A stretch of DNA of 45,516 nucleotides from VRUE01 sp044867645 (GTDB lineage Bacteria; Actinomycetota; Thermoleophilia; Solirubrobacterales; 70-9). Each line of letters begins with the position of its first letter. Positions within the stretch are counted from its first letter, which is position 1. The stretch is from contig JBIOVI010000040.1 in NCBI GenBank assembly GCA_044867645.1, forward strand, positions 1-45,516, read 5' to 3'. Below, in pieces: positions 32,892-41,463 of this stretch. The notes under the pieces are model-generated. The model made no database searches. It was not told the origin of the DNA and worked only from the letters and a program-made list of their open reading frames with translations. The position numbers and the translations under genes are program-made.

Positions 32892-33571
32892 GCGAACCGC
32901 CCGAACAGCCGACCGAGGTGCTGGGCGAGGCCGGGGAGCCGTGTCGGGGCTGCGGTGCGCCGCTTGCCGCCGACCAGCGCTACTGCCTCAACTGCGGGCA
33001 GCGCCGCGGAGAGCCGCGCCTCGACTTCCGCGGCCACGTACCCGCCGCGGGAGCGACCGGTGACGCCGTGCCCGCGGAGCCGTCCCAATCCCCGGCCGCG
33101 GGCACGCCACCCTCCGCGGACAGTCCTCCGCAGCGCGACTACACGCCTCTCGCTGCGGTCGGAGGCATCGCCGTGCTCGGCCTGATGCTGCTGGTCGGGG
33201 TGTTGATCGGCAAGGGCGACAACACGAGCACCGCCACGCCGCCGCCCGTCGTCCTGCGCGGAGGGGAAGCGGAAGCCGGCAAGACCGCATCCAGCGAAGA
33301 AAAAGCGGGCGACGCGAAGGCGCAATCGAAGCAGGCCAAGTCAAAGGGGTCTGAAAAGGCCTCCAGCGGCAAGGACCTGGTCAGCGGCAAGGGCGGCTCG
33401 GGGCCGGTCGAAGCAAGCGATCAGGCGCTGCAGGAACTGCAGGAACAGAGCCCGGACGAATACTCGAAGTCGAGCGCGAAGCTGCCGGACGAAATCGCCA
33501 CCCCCGGCGCGGCGCCGCCCCCCGACAACAAAGCCCCCGGCGGGGGCAGCCAGGGCACGGCGATCGAATGA
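32888..33571 (+). CDS. Zinc-ribbon protein with one transmembrane helix
   Basis: 227 residues. Near residues 19-37 a zinc ribbon is plain: CRGCGAPL followed by RYCLNCGQ, with two CxxC knuckles. A proline-rich linker leads to a single transmembrane helix (about 86-107, VGGIAVLGLMLLVGVLIG) and a long, charged, probably extracellular tail rich in Lys, Ser and Glu (about 110-227). The topology suggests an inside ribbon and an outside tail. Four-base overlaps on both sides bind it to the pst operon. No known family beyond the ribbon is recognised; binding of a partner protein is the usual task of such ribbons. Confidence 0.75.
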   Translation: MSEPPEQPTEVLGEAGEPCRGCGAPLAADQRYCLNCGQRRGEPRLDFRGHVPAAGATGDAVPAEPSQSPAAGTPPSADSPPQRDYTPLAAVGGIAVLGLMLLVGVLIGKGDNTSTATPPPVVLRGGEAEAGKTASSEEKAGDAKAQSKQAKSKGSEKASSGKDLVSGKGGSGPVEASDQALQELQEQSPDEYSKSSAKLPDEIATPGAAPPPDNKAPGGGSQGTAIE

Positions 33572-33894
33572 GCGGCGATCTGCAACAGCGTCGCGAAAGC
33601 CTTGCCGCGCAGCTGGCCGAGCTGCAGTGGGACCTCGGCGGGCTGGCCTATGAGATGGCGATCCGCGATCACTTCCGACTCGACGTGCTCAGCCGTCAGG
33701 CGGCAAAGCTGCAGCAGGTCGACGCCGAGCTGGCCGAGGTCGAGCGGATGCTGAAGCTGAACGAGGCCGGTGCGGCCGGCGCTTGCGGATCGTGCGGCGC
33801 CCTCTACGCGCGCGGCTCGGTCTTCTGCTGGCAGTGCGGCAAGGACCTGATGCCGCGGAAGGAGGTGGGGTCATCCGTTCCGGCGCAGCCCTGA
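33568..33894 (+). CDS. Short coiled-coil protein with C-terminal zinc ribbon
   Basis: 108 residues. Residues about 5-65 form a heptad-rich coiled coil (LAAQLAELQWDLGGLAYEMA, LSRQAAKLQQVDAELAEVER), and a ribbon follows with CGSCGALY and FCWQCGKDLMP. There is no signal peptide or membrane helix, so it is cytosolic. Translation is coupled to the membrane ribbon protein upstream. The same ribbon type in both suggests that the two act together. No enzyme function can be inferred. The coding frame is confirmed by the phase of the CxxC pairs. Confidence 0.75.
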   Translation: MSGDLQQRRESLAAQLAELQWDLGGLAYEMAIRDHFRLDVLSRQAAKLQQVDAELAEVERMLKLNEAGAAGACGSCGALYARGSVFCWQCGKDLMPRKEVGSSVPAQP

Positions 33895-33914
33895 GCCATC
33901 GCTTCCTCAAGGCA

Positions 33915-35153
33915 ATGTCGCTCGTCGTCACCGACCGCCGCTGGGCGGCGACCCTGAGCGCCTCGGCGCTTGGCTTTGGACTCTTCATCGGCGTCGCGAT
34001 CGGTCCCGGTACCGCCGGCTCGCTGGCGACCGGCGCCCAGCAGGTCATCGAACTTCCACTTGCAGGGGACGCGGGAGGCGGCGGGGGTGGCGATGGAGGC
34101 GGTGGCGAGACCGCAGCCCTCGCCGCTCCCGCCGCCGGCGCCTCGGAAACGGAAGAAGCGCCGCTCGCGACGGCGTTTCCCTCCTCGATCCCGCTCGCCC
34201 CCGAAGCGAGCGAACCGCCCCCGCCAGCCGAGGAAGCCAAGCCGGCTCCGACCGAATCGCCCGCCGAAGAACCCGAGTCGGAAGCCGAGACGCTGAAAGG
34301 AATCGTCGTCGAGGCCAATCCGGCAGCGGGGAGCTACGCGCTGGCGATCTCGGGTGGCGAACTGGTCGCCGTCCACGCGCCGAAGCTACCGGCGGTCGGA
34401 GCCAAGCTGAGCCTGCCACTGGCGCAGCTGGCAAACGGCACGTTCGCCGAGGAGAACCCCCGCAAGCAGACCGGCAAAGGCACTCGCGCCACTTTCAACG
34501 GCACGGTCACCTACCTCGACCCGGATCCGGCGACTCCCTCCTACACGGTCTCGGGCCGCGGCGCCTCGGTTCTGGTTCACGTCCATCCCGACCCGACCGG
34601 CGCGGCATCCCCGCTACCCCCGCTCGGCGCCTACGCAACCGTCACCGTCGACGTCGAGAAGCCGCCGCCCGCGGCAGCCGAGCCTCCCCCCGTATCCGAG
34701 CCGCCCGCCGTCGAAGCGGCACCAGCGCCGACCTGCGCCCCCGACCCGAGCCTGCCGCCCCCAGCGGAGATCGAGCCCAGCGCGGTTCTCTGGCAGCGCC
34801 AGGTCAAAGCCGACGGCACCCCCTCGACCTATCTCGAACTCGCCGGCACCGTCGAAGCGATCTGCCCAGAAACCACCCAAATCCTCTTCTCCGCGGACGG
34901 CCTCGGCGCAAGCGACAACACCCTGACCCTGAAGGTCCCCGACCGGATCGACACTTCCAAGCTCATGCTGGGCGACTCGTACCTGCTCACCGCAACCGTG
35001 GAACCCGACAGCTCCCTGACGCTGTCCGGCGTCGCCAGCGACGAGCACACGAAAGGCGCCGAGGACCCCAGCTCCGCGCAGGGAGATCTAAAACGCCAGT
35101 CTGCAAACGCTTCATCCGCGGGTGGCGCGGGGTCTGGACTCCCCGGCGGGTGA
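33915..35153 (+). CDS. Membrane-anchored/secreted proline-rich protein ending the pst operon
   Basis: 412 residues from ATG 33915 (AAGG upstream); in-frame sequence before it has no start codon after the previous gene's stop. Residues about 14-36 are a signal or anchor helix. A disordered Gly/Pro/Glu-rich region (about 45-125) leads to two beta-rich segments: about 128-245 (GIVVEANPAAGSYALAISGG, OB-fold-like) and about 300-375 (SAVLWQRQVKADG, LELAGTVEAICPET). The sequence in between is proline-rich. I recognise no family with confidence. A perfect hairpin overlaps its stop codon. Confidence 0.7.
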   Translation: MSLVVTDRRWAATLSASALGFGLFIGVAIGPGTAGSLATGAQQVIELPLAGDAGGGGGGDGGGGETAALAAPAAGASETEEAPLATAFPSSIPLAPEASEPPPPAEEAKPAPTESPAEEPESEAETLKGIVVEANPAAGSYALAISGGELVAVHAPKLPAVGAKLSLPLAQLANGTFAEENPRKQTGKGTRATFNGTVTYLDPDPATPSYTVSGRGASVLVHVHPDPTGAASPLPPLGAYATVTVDVEKPPPAAAEPPPVSEPPAVEAAPAPTCAPDPSLPPPAEIEPSAVLWQRQVKADGTPSTYLELAGTVEAICPETTQILFSADGLGASDNTLTLKVPDRIDTSKLMLGDSYLLTATVEPDSSLTLSGVASDEHTKGAEDPSSAQGDLKRQSANASSAGGAGSGLPGG

Positions 35154-35163
35154 GCCGGGGAGT
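35138..35163. terminator. Perfect 10-bp hairpin between convergent genes
   Basis: ACTCCCCGGC (35138-35147) and GCCGGGGAGT (35154-35163) enclose GGGTGA. The hairpin overlaps the stop codon of the pst-operon's last gene and lies 40 bp before the convergent mmpL stop. No T-tract. Confidence 0.7.
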
Positions 35164-35202
35164 TCTGCCCCGCGACAGGATCCGCGGCTGAGGCGCCTCG
35201 TC

Positions 35203-37341
35203 CTAGGCGCTTTCAGGCTCCCCCGCCGACGACTCGGAAATCCCGTACCTCTCGTACAGCCGCCGCAGCGGCGCCGGCGCCCACCAGTTCCACTTACCGA
35301 GCAGCTCCATCAGCGAGGGCACCAGCAAGGCGCGGATGATGCTGGCGTCGATCAGCACCGCGAGCGCGGTCCCGACCCCGTTCTGTTTGATGAAGATGAT
35401 CTTCGAGGTGGCGAAGGCTCCGATCGCGACCGCGAACATCAGCGCCGCCGCGGTGACGATCCGCCCGGTCCGCTCCAGCCCGATCGCGACGCTCTCTGAG
35501 TCCGAGGCGCCGTTGTCGCGCGCCTCCTTGATCCGCGACAGCAGGAACACCGCGTAGTCGGTGGAGAGGCCGAAGGCGACGGCGAAGAGCAGGATCGGCA
35601 TCGTCTGCTCGATCGCTCCGCTGCTGGTGTAGTCGAGCAGGCTTTCGAACCTGCCGTCCTGGAAGATTAGGACGAGGAGGCCGAAGACGGCGCTCAGGTT
35701 GAGCACGTTCATGATCAGCGACTTGATCGGAAGCACGACCGAGCCGGTCATCAGGAAGAGGATGATGAGGGTGGCGACGATGATGATCGCGAAGGCGATC
35801 GGCAGGTGCCGCGCCAGGCTGCCCTGGAAGTCGACGAAGTCGGCGGTCGCGCCGCCGACCAGCACGGTGGCGCCGGGCGGCGCGGCGACGTCGCGGACCC
35901 GTTCCACCGTCGACTGGCTCGCCTCCGAGGCGAACGGGTCAGCCGAAATCGCCTGGATCGCGGTCACCCCGCCTCGCAACGGCTGTGGCGGGGCGACGGC
36001 GGCGACGCCGGGCGTGCGGCGGATCTGCACGGCGACCCGGGTCGCCTGTTTCGGGGTCGCGCCCTCGACCGAAACCCAGATCGGCGTCTCGCGGTAGGGC
36101 GGGAACTCGGCGCTGACGGTGTCGTAAGCCTGCCGGGCGCTTGCCTCCTTCGGCAGCACGGTGGGGTCGACGGTGTTGAACTTGATGTTGAAGAAGGGCA
36201 GGCCGAGGACGATCAGGAAGAGGGCGCTGAGCGTCGCGATCGGCGCCGGGCGGCGCATCACGAAACGCGAGAGTCGGTACCAGAAGCCGTGCTCGTCCGG
36301 CCGCGCATCGGCCTCGGCGCGGCGGCGCAGGAAGCGCGGCGCCAGCGAGTTGACCCGGGTGCCGAGCAAGGTCAGCACGGCCGGCAGGACGGTGAGCGAG
36401 ATCAGCGCCGCCAGCAGCACCACCAGCGAACCGCCCAGCCCCATCGAGTAGAGAAAGCGCTGGGGGAAGACGAGCAGCGAAGCGAGCGCCGCGGCAACCG
36501 TCAGCGAGGAGAAGAACACGGTCCGTCCCGCCGTGGCGAGAACACGGCGCATCGCCGCCAGGCCCGGTCCGTCTTTGGCGATCTCCTCGCGGTAACGCGA
36601 GACGATGAAGAGGCTGTAGTCGATCGCCAGCCCCAAGCCCAGCCCGGTAGTCAGGTTGAGGGCGAAGATCGAGATCGAGCCGAATTCGCTCGCCACCCGC
36701 AGGATGAGGAAGGTGCCCACGATCGCCAGCAGGCCGATCATCACCGGCAGCAGTGAGGCAACGAGGCTGCGGAAGAAGAGGAAAGAGAGCAGGAAGAGCA
36801 GCGGGAAGGCCAGCATCTCCGCCGTTTTCAGGTCTTCCTCGACCTGCTTGTTGACCTGCTCTTGGGCGACGGCGGCGCCACCGACGGTGATGCCGGGGCG
36901 TCCCTCGAGCCGGTCGGCGATGTCGGCTCCCGCTTGCTGCCACTCCTTGTCGTCGATCGGCTTCAGCGCGACCGCCAGATAGGTGGCGTTGCCATCGCGG
37001 GAGAGGAAGTCGGGGGAGCGGGTGTCGTAGTAGCCGGTCACCGACTTGACCTCGCTCATGCCGCGCAGCTCGCGCTCCAGCGCCGCGACACGGCGACGGG
37101 TCGACGCTTCGGCGACGGGAGCATCCTCGACGAGGACCAGCACGCCCGGGATCCGGTGGCCGGCGTCCTGGAGCTGCTCCCTCGCTTTCACGGCCTCGGT
37201 CGAAGGATCGTCGGCGCCGTAGGGGTCGAGCCGGTCGGCGACGGAGCCGCCGAGGGCGCCGGCCAAGAGGAAGAAGGCGATTGCGAAAAGGCCAACCCGT
37301 CGGGCGTGACCGTCGGCGAGGCGGGCTAGTGAGTCGAACAT
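35203..37341 (-). CDS. MMPL-family RND-type exporter
   Basis: 712 residues of an inner-membrane MmpL-like transporter powered by the proton gradient. It has the RND plan: TM1 (about 13-35), a large extracytoplasmic loop, then helices with a first DYSLFIVSRYRE signature (about 235-247), a long mid loop, a second loop, and the paired signature STDYAVFLLSRIKE (about 592-605). Both MMPL repeats are present. The ATG at 37341, preceded by AGGAAGGGAG, overlaps the padR stop (TGATG); longer reading of the frame lies inside padR. Substrate lipids or drugs cannot be read. It is co-transcribed with padR, which is likely its repressor. Confidence 0.92.
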   Translation of the reverse strand: MFDSLARLADGHARRVGLFAIAFFLLAGALGGSVADRLDPYGADDPSTEAVKAREQLQDAGHRIPGVLVLVEDAPVAEASTRRRVAALERELRGMSEVKSVTGYYDTRSPDFLSRDGNATYLAVALKPIDDKEWQQAGADIADRLEGRPGITVGGAAVAQEQVNKQVEEDLKTAEMLAFPLLFLLSFLFFRSLVASLLPVMIGLLAIVGTFLILRVASEFGSISIFALNLTTGLGLGLAIDYSLFIVSRYREEIAKDGPGLAAMRRVLATAGRTVFFSSLTVAAALASLLVFPQRFLYSMGLGGSLVVLLAALISLTVLPAVLTLLGTRVNSLAPRFLRRRAEADARPDEHGFWYRLSRFVMRRPAPIATLSALFLIVLGLPFFNIKFNTVDPTVLPKEASARQAYDTVSAEFPPYRETPIWVSVEGATPKQATRVAVQIRRTPGVAAVAPPQPLRGGVTAIQAISADPFASEASQSTVERVRDVAAPPGATVLVGGATADFVDFQGSLARHLPIAFAIIIVATLIILFLMTGSVVLPIKSLIMNVLNLSAVFGLLVLIFQDGRFESLLDYTSSGAIEQTMPILLFAVAFGLSTDYAVFLLSRIKEARDNGASDSESVAIGLERTGRIVTAAALMFAVAIGAFATSKIIFIKQNGVGTALAVLIDASIIRALLVPSLMELLGKWNWWAPAPLRRLYERYGISESSAGEPESA

Positions 37342-37886
37342 CAGCTGCTCCCTTCCTGTCGTGCCGGCTCGAGCAGTTGGGCCTCCATCCGCTCGCACCA
37401 ATCGGCAAACCACTCGTTGAACTCGACCCCCGCCCGCAGCACCATCAGCGGGAAGGGGTCCTTAAGCTCGGTTTTCTCCGGTTCCATCGAGCGCAGGCGC
37501 TCGGTCAGCTCGAGCCGCCGCTCGCGCATCGCGCGCAGCGTCTCGACCGCCTCGCCGGGCTCGAGCATGCCGGAGAAGAACAGTTTCAGCAGACCTTCTT
37601 CGCGCATCTCCGCGGTCTCCGGCGGCTTGCGCAACCAGTCCACCAGCTCCGCTTCCCCGTCGGCCGTGATCGCGTAAACGGTGCGCTTGCGATCGCCGCG
37701 CGAGGCGTCGACTCCCTCCACCAGTCCCGCCTCGGAGAGCCGTTTCAGCTCCGGATATATCTGCCCGTAACTGGCCGCCCAGAAGAACCGCGTCGTGTTG
37801 TCGACCACCGCTTTGATCTCATAGCCCGACCGCGGTTCGCGGCTGACCATGCCGAGGATCACGTAGGCGGTGGCGCTGAGCTCCAT
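37341..37886 (-). CDS. PadR-family transcriptional regulator
   Basis: 181 residues from ATG 37886 (MELSATAYVILGM). Residues about 5-80 are the PadR winged helix (SGYEIKAVVDNTTRFFWAAS, then YGQIYPELKRLSEAGLV) and the wing is GDRKRTVYAITADGE. The C-terminal part (about 95-175) is the helical dimerisation domain. A longer start would run across an AT-rich palindrome. PadR proteins repress exporter genes and are released by small lipophilic ligands; here the exporter gene mmpL follows directly, overlapping by one base. Confidence 0.9.
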   Translation of the reverse strand: MELSATAYVILGMVSREPRSGYEIKAVVDNTTRFFWAASYGQIYPELKRLSEAGLVEGVDASRGDRKRTVYAITADGEAELVDWLRKPPETAEMREEGLLKLFFSGMLEPGEAVETLRAMRERRLELTERLRSMEPEKTELKDPFPLMVLRAGVEFNEWFADWCERMEAQLLEPARQEGSS

Positions 37887-37894
37887 CTCTATCA

Positions 37895-37913
37895 ATATAT
37901 CATTTCGATATAT
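37895..37913. promoter_or_regulatory. AT-rich palindrome before padR (candidate PadR operator)
   Basis: ATATATC (37895-37901) and GATATAT (37907-37913) are a perfect 7-bp inverted repeat around ATTTC. It lies 8 bp before the padR ATG, in the divergent region with lysC, and is strikingly AT-rich in a GC-rich window. Autorepression of padR-mmpL is inferred. Confidence 0.65.
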
Positions 37914-38008
37914 CGCCAAGTTGCGTGTGAGGGTTGGACTGCATTGCAGACCCAAGCTCACAGGCAAGTACCTCGAAGCTGCCCCGCGACTATCCTCAGT
38001 CGTTCTCT

Positions 38009-39307
38009 ATGAGCAGGGCGAAATCAGACATCGTCGTGATGAAGTTCGGCGGCACTTCGGTCGCCGGCGCCGAGGAGATCAAACGGGCTGCGCGGCGCAT
38101 CGTCGCCGCGCGCGAGGCCGGCAACCGCGTCGTCGCGGTGCTCTCGGCGCGCGGCAAGACCACCGACGAGCTGGTCGCCCAGGCCCTGGAGATCTCTGAG
38201 CGGCCGGTGGCTCGCGAGATGGACATGCTGCTCTCGACCGGGGAGCGGATCTCCTGTGCGCTCTGCGCGATGGCGATCCACGACATGGGGCACAACGCGA
38301 TCTCGCTGACGGGATCGCAGGCCGGCATCGTCACCGACTCCTCACACACGCGCGCCAAGATCATCGACGTCCGTGCCGACCGCATCCGCGAGACCCTGGA
38401 GGGGGACCGGATCGTCCTCGTCGCCGGCTTCCAGGGGGTCTCGACCGACAGCCAGGACGTGACCACGCTGGGGCGGGGGGGATCCGACACCACCGCGGTC
38501 GCCCTCGCCGCTGCGCTCGATGCAAGCGTCTGCGAGATCTACACCGACGTCGCCGGCGTCTTCAGCGCCGACCCCCGGATCGTCCCCGACGCGCGCAAGC
38601 TTCCGGTCGCTTCCTATGAGGAGATGTTGGAGATGTCGGCCTCCGGCGCCAAGGTCCTGCAGCTGCGCTCGGTCGAGTACGCGCGCAACAACGGCGTCCG
38701 CATCCACTGCCGCAGCAGCTTCGAGGACGGCCCCGGTACCCTCGTGGTCTCAGAAGAGGAAAGCGAGCAGGAGAGCGTGGAGCAGCCTTTCGTAACCGCA
38801 GTGACCCACTCCGACGGCGAGGCGCGGGTGACCCTGACCGGTGTCCGCGACGAGCCCGGAGTCGCCGGCAGGATCTTCACCGCGCTGGCCGAGGCCGGCA
38901 TCAATGTCGACGTGATCATCCAGAACGAGCCCGTCGGCGACGACGCCCTGGCCGATCTCTCCTTCACCGTCGACCGCTCCGACCTGACCGCGGCGACCGA
39001 CACGGTCGGGGAGCTCGACCTCAGCCAGGGCTTGCGCAGCGAAGAGCGGATCGGCAAGGTCTCGATCGTCGGCGCCGGCATGCGCTCTCACCCCGGCGTC
39101 GCGGCCAAGGTCTTCGAGGTGCTCGGGGGAGAGGGAATCAACATCGAGATGATCTCCACCTCGCCGATCAAGATCTCCTGCGTCATCTCGGCCGACCGTG
39201 TCCCCGACGCCGTCAAGGCCCTTCACCAAGCCTTCGAACTCGGTGCCGACGCGGTCCGGCCCGAGGATCCGATGGGCGCAGGGCACCGTCCCACGGTCAG
39301 CGGCTAA
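38009..39307 (+). CDS. lysC: Aspartate kinase (LysC)
   Basis: Phosphorylates aspartate as the first step toward lysine, methionine, threonine and diaminopimelate. 432 residues. The kinase domain holds VMKFGGTSVA (from about 10), LTGSQAGIVTD and GRGGSDTTAVALAAALDA. Two C-terminal ACT domains (about 280-345 and 355-420) contain GVRDEPGVAGRIFTALAEAG and MRSHPGVAAKVFEVLGGEG with the ISTSPIKISC segment, typical of lysine/threonine feedback sites. ATG at 38009 is chosen because it begins 9 residues before the kinase motif; the ribosome site is weak. It is followed by asd after 22 bp, the classic lysC-asd pair. The divergent padR gene lies 122 bp upstream. Confidence 0.96.
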   Translation: MSRAKSDIVVMKFGGTSVAGAEEIKRAARRIVAAREAGNRVVAVLSARGKTTDELVAQALEISERPVAREMDMLLSTGERISCALCAMAIHDMGHNAISLTGSQAGIVTDSSHTRAKIIDVRADRIRETLEGDRIVLVAGFQGVSTDSQDVTTLGRGGSDTTAVALAAALDASVCEIYTDVAGVFSADPRIVPDARKLPVASYEEMLEMSASGAKVLQLRSVEYARNNGVRIHCRSSFEDGPGTLVVSEEESEQESVEQPFVTAVTHSDGEARVTLTGVRDEPGVAGRIFTALAEAGINVDVIIQNEPVGDDALADLSFTVDRSDLTAATDTVGELDLSQGLRSEERIGKVSIVGAGMRSHPGVAAKVFEVLGGEGINIEMISTSPIKISCVISADRVPDAVKALHQAFELGADAVRPEDPMGAGHRPTVSG

Positions 39308-39329
39308 GCGGACCGTCATACTCGGATCG

Positions 39330-40364
39330 ATGGCGGACGACGGGTACAGAGTCGGGGTGCTGGGCGCGACCGGGTTGGTCGGGACGACCATCCTCGAGTT
39401 GCTATCCAGCCGTAACTTTCCCGTGTCCGAGGTGGTGCCGTTCGCCTCAGAGCGCTCGGCGGGAAAGACGATCGAGTGGGGAGACGAGGAGCTCGAGGTG
39501 CGCCCGCTCAATCAGGAGACGATCCAGGAACTCGACCTGGTGCTCTCCTCGGCCGGCGGTGCGGTCAGCGCCGAGTGGACGCCGAAGCTGGTCGATGCCG
39601 GCGCCGTCGTCGTCGACAACACCAGCTACTGGCGCATGCACGACGACGTGCCTCTGGTCGTCGCCGAGGTCAACCCCGACGACCTTGCCAAGCACAGGGG
39701 GATCGTCGCCAACCCGAACTGCTCGACGATGCAGATGGTCGTCGCGCTCAAGCCCCTCTACGACGAGGCCGGGATCGAGCGCCTTGTCATCTCCACTTAC
39801 CAGGCCGTTTCCGGTACCGGCAAGGCGGCGATCGACGAGCTGGTCGCGCAATCGCGGGCGGCGCTCGAAAAGGGCGATATGGCGGCGGCCTCGGTTTACC
39901 CGCACCCGATCGCCTTCAACGCCCTACCCCAGGCGGGCAGCTTCCCCGACGGCGACGACCACACCGACGAGGAGCGCAAGTTGATCGACGAGACGCGCAA
40001 GATCCTCGGCGACGAGCGGATCCGGGTCAGCGCCACCTGCGTCCGGGTGCCGGTCGTCACCGGCCACTCCGAGGCGGTCAACGTCGAGACGCGCGAGCCG
40101 CTCGAGCCCGAGCGCGCCCGCGAGCTGCTCGCGGCGGCGCCGGGGGTGACCGTGCTCGACGACCCGGCCGCGGCGAGCTACCCGATGGCAGTCGAGGCAG
40201 CCGGTAAGGACGACGTCTTCGTCGGCCGGATCCGCCGCGACCCCGGCAACGAGCGCGCGATCGACCTCTGGGTCGTCTCCGACAACCTGCGCAAGGGCGC
40301 CGCCACCAACACTGTGCAGCTAGCCGAGCTGCTGATCGAGCGCAGCCTGATCAAGAGCGGCTGA
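39330..40364 (+). CDS. asd: Aspartate-semialdehyde dehydrogenase (Asd)
   Basis: Reduces aspartyl phosphate to aspartate semialdehyde with NADPH, directly after LysC. 344 residues. The nucleotide motif GATGLVG is near 11-17, the catalytic cysteine is C131 in NPNCSTMQM and the acid/base histidine H246 in VTGHSEAVN; the ISTYQAVSG segment is typical. All catalytic residues are present. ATG at 39330 yields MADDGYRVGVLGATG; a longer frame lies in lysC. It ends 14 bp inside the convergent antiporter gene. Confidence 0.96.
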   Translation: MADDGYRVGVLGATGLVGTTILELLSSRNFPVSEVVPFASERSAGKTIEWGDEELEVRPLNQETIQELDLVLSSAGGAVSAEWTPKLVDAGAVVVDNTSYWRMHDDVPLVVAEVNPDDLAKHRGIVANPNCSTMQMVVALKPLYDEAGIERLVISTYQAVSGTGKAAIDELVAQSRAALEKGDMAAASVYPHPIAFNALPQAGSFPDGDDHTDEERKLIDETRKILGDERIRVSATCVRVPVVTGHSEAVNVETREPLEPERARELLAAAPGVTVLDDPAAASYPMAVEAAGKDDVFVGRIRRDPGNERAIDLWVVSDNLRKGAATNTVQLAELLIERSLIKSG

Positions 40365-41463
40365 GGCGGCGCAGGGCGAAGGGGGCGATGAGGGTGGTGA
40401 GGATCGACATCCCCACCACGACGCCGAACAACTCCGCATCGACCACGCCCTCTGCGGCGCCGATCGAGGCGACGACGATCCCTACCTCGCCACGGGGGAT
40501 CATCCCCACGCCGACAATTGACGCCTGTTGTCGCCCGAGGCCACGCGCGGCGAGGTAGGCGGGGATCAGCTTGGTGACGATCGCCAGCGCAGTGATCGTC
40601 GCCAGCAGCAGCACGGCGTGGCTGCCGGTCAGCGAATCGAGGTCGAGCTCGATGCCGATGAAGGCGAAGAAGAAAGGCGGGAAGAAGGCGTAGAGCGGCT
40701 TCACCTCCTCCTCGATCGGATTCTGGTCCTTGGTCTCGGCGACGATCATCCCGGCGAGGAAGGCGCCGATCAGCGCCGCCAGCCCGATCTGTGCCGAGAA
40801 GGCGGCGAGCCCCAGGCAGAGGATCACCGCCGGCAGCAGGGGGGAGTCGGCAAAGCGTGGCGCGTCGAGGAGCTGCGGACGCCGCTGCAGGAGCTGCGTC
40901 CCGCCCAGCGCGAAGAAGGCGAGGAAGCCGATCGCCAGCGCCAGCGAGAGCACGATGTTGCCGGCGTCGACTCCTCCGTCGGCCGCCATGCCGACCGCGA
41001 AGGAGAGCAGGATCAGCGCCAGGACATCGTCGACCACGGCGGCGCCGAGCACGGTGCGGGCGGCGGCGGTGCGGGCGATGCCGAGGTCGAGGAAGGTCGC
41101 CGAGGCGATCCCGGCACTGGTCGCGGCCAGCGCCGCGCCGAGGAAGACGCTGGTCTCGGTGCTCTCCCCGAGCGCCGCGCCGAGCGCGATCCCGCCCAGG
41201 AAGGGGAGGACGACACCGGCAGCACCGACGGTCACCGCGATCCGGCCCACGGCGCGCATCTCCGAGAGCCTCGTCTCCAGCCCGACCCAGAAGAGCAGGA
41301 AGACGACCCCCAGCTCGGAGAAGACCCGCAGTACCTCAGTGACCTCGACCAAACCGAGGACCGAGGGCCCAACTAGGACACCGGCGAGGATCTCGCCGAC
41401 GATCGCCGGCTGACCGATGCGCTTGAAGACCTCGTCGCCGATCTTGGCGGCGAGGAGGACCAC
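40351..41463 (-). CDS. CPA2-family cation/proton antiporter (KefB/Nha-type)
   Basis: 370 residues with about 12 hydrophobic segments. Typical motifs are GQPAIVGEILAGVLVGPSVLG at the front, the antiporter core with VLGAAVVDDVLALILLS (paired aspartates of the transport site) and the late IPRGEVGIVVASIG. There is no NAD-binding or TrkA domain, so it is of the short type. GTG at 41463 is the first canonical in-frame start, but family-like residues (HLAIPLAATGDAAGVLTDLF) run on upstream to a GAGGGCGG stretch; a non-canonical ATC at about 41541 may be the real start. It may be co-transcribed with sdhE. Role in pH or sodium/potassium balance. Confidence 0.85.
   Translation of the reverse strand: MVLLAAKIGDEVFKRIGQPAIVGEILAGVLVGPSVLGLVEVTEVLRVFSELGVVFLLFWVGLETRLSEMRAVGRIAVTVGAAGVVLPFLGGIALGAALGESTETSVFLGAALAATSAGIASATFLDLGIARTAAARTVLGAAVVDDVLALILLSFAVGMAADGGVDAGNIVLSLALAIGFLAFFALGGTQLLQRRPQLLDAPRFADSPLLPAVILCLGLAAFSAQIGLAALIGAFLAGMIVAETKDQNPIEEEVKPLYAFFPPFFFAFIGIELDLDSLTGSHAVLLLATITALAIVTKLIPAYLAARGLGRQQASIVGVGMIPRGEVGIVVASIGAAEGVVDAELFGVVVGMSILTTLIAPFALRRLSRS

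Noticed and set aside
33568..33894. The coiled-coil zinc-ribbon protein as a PhoU substitute
   Set aside because: It lacks the PhoU three-helix repeats and metal-binding E/D motifs; only position suggests it.
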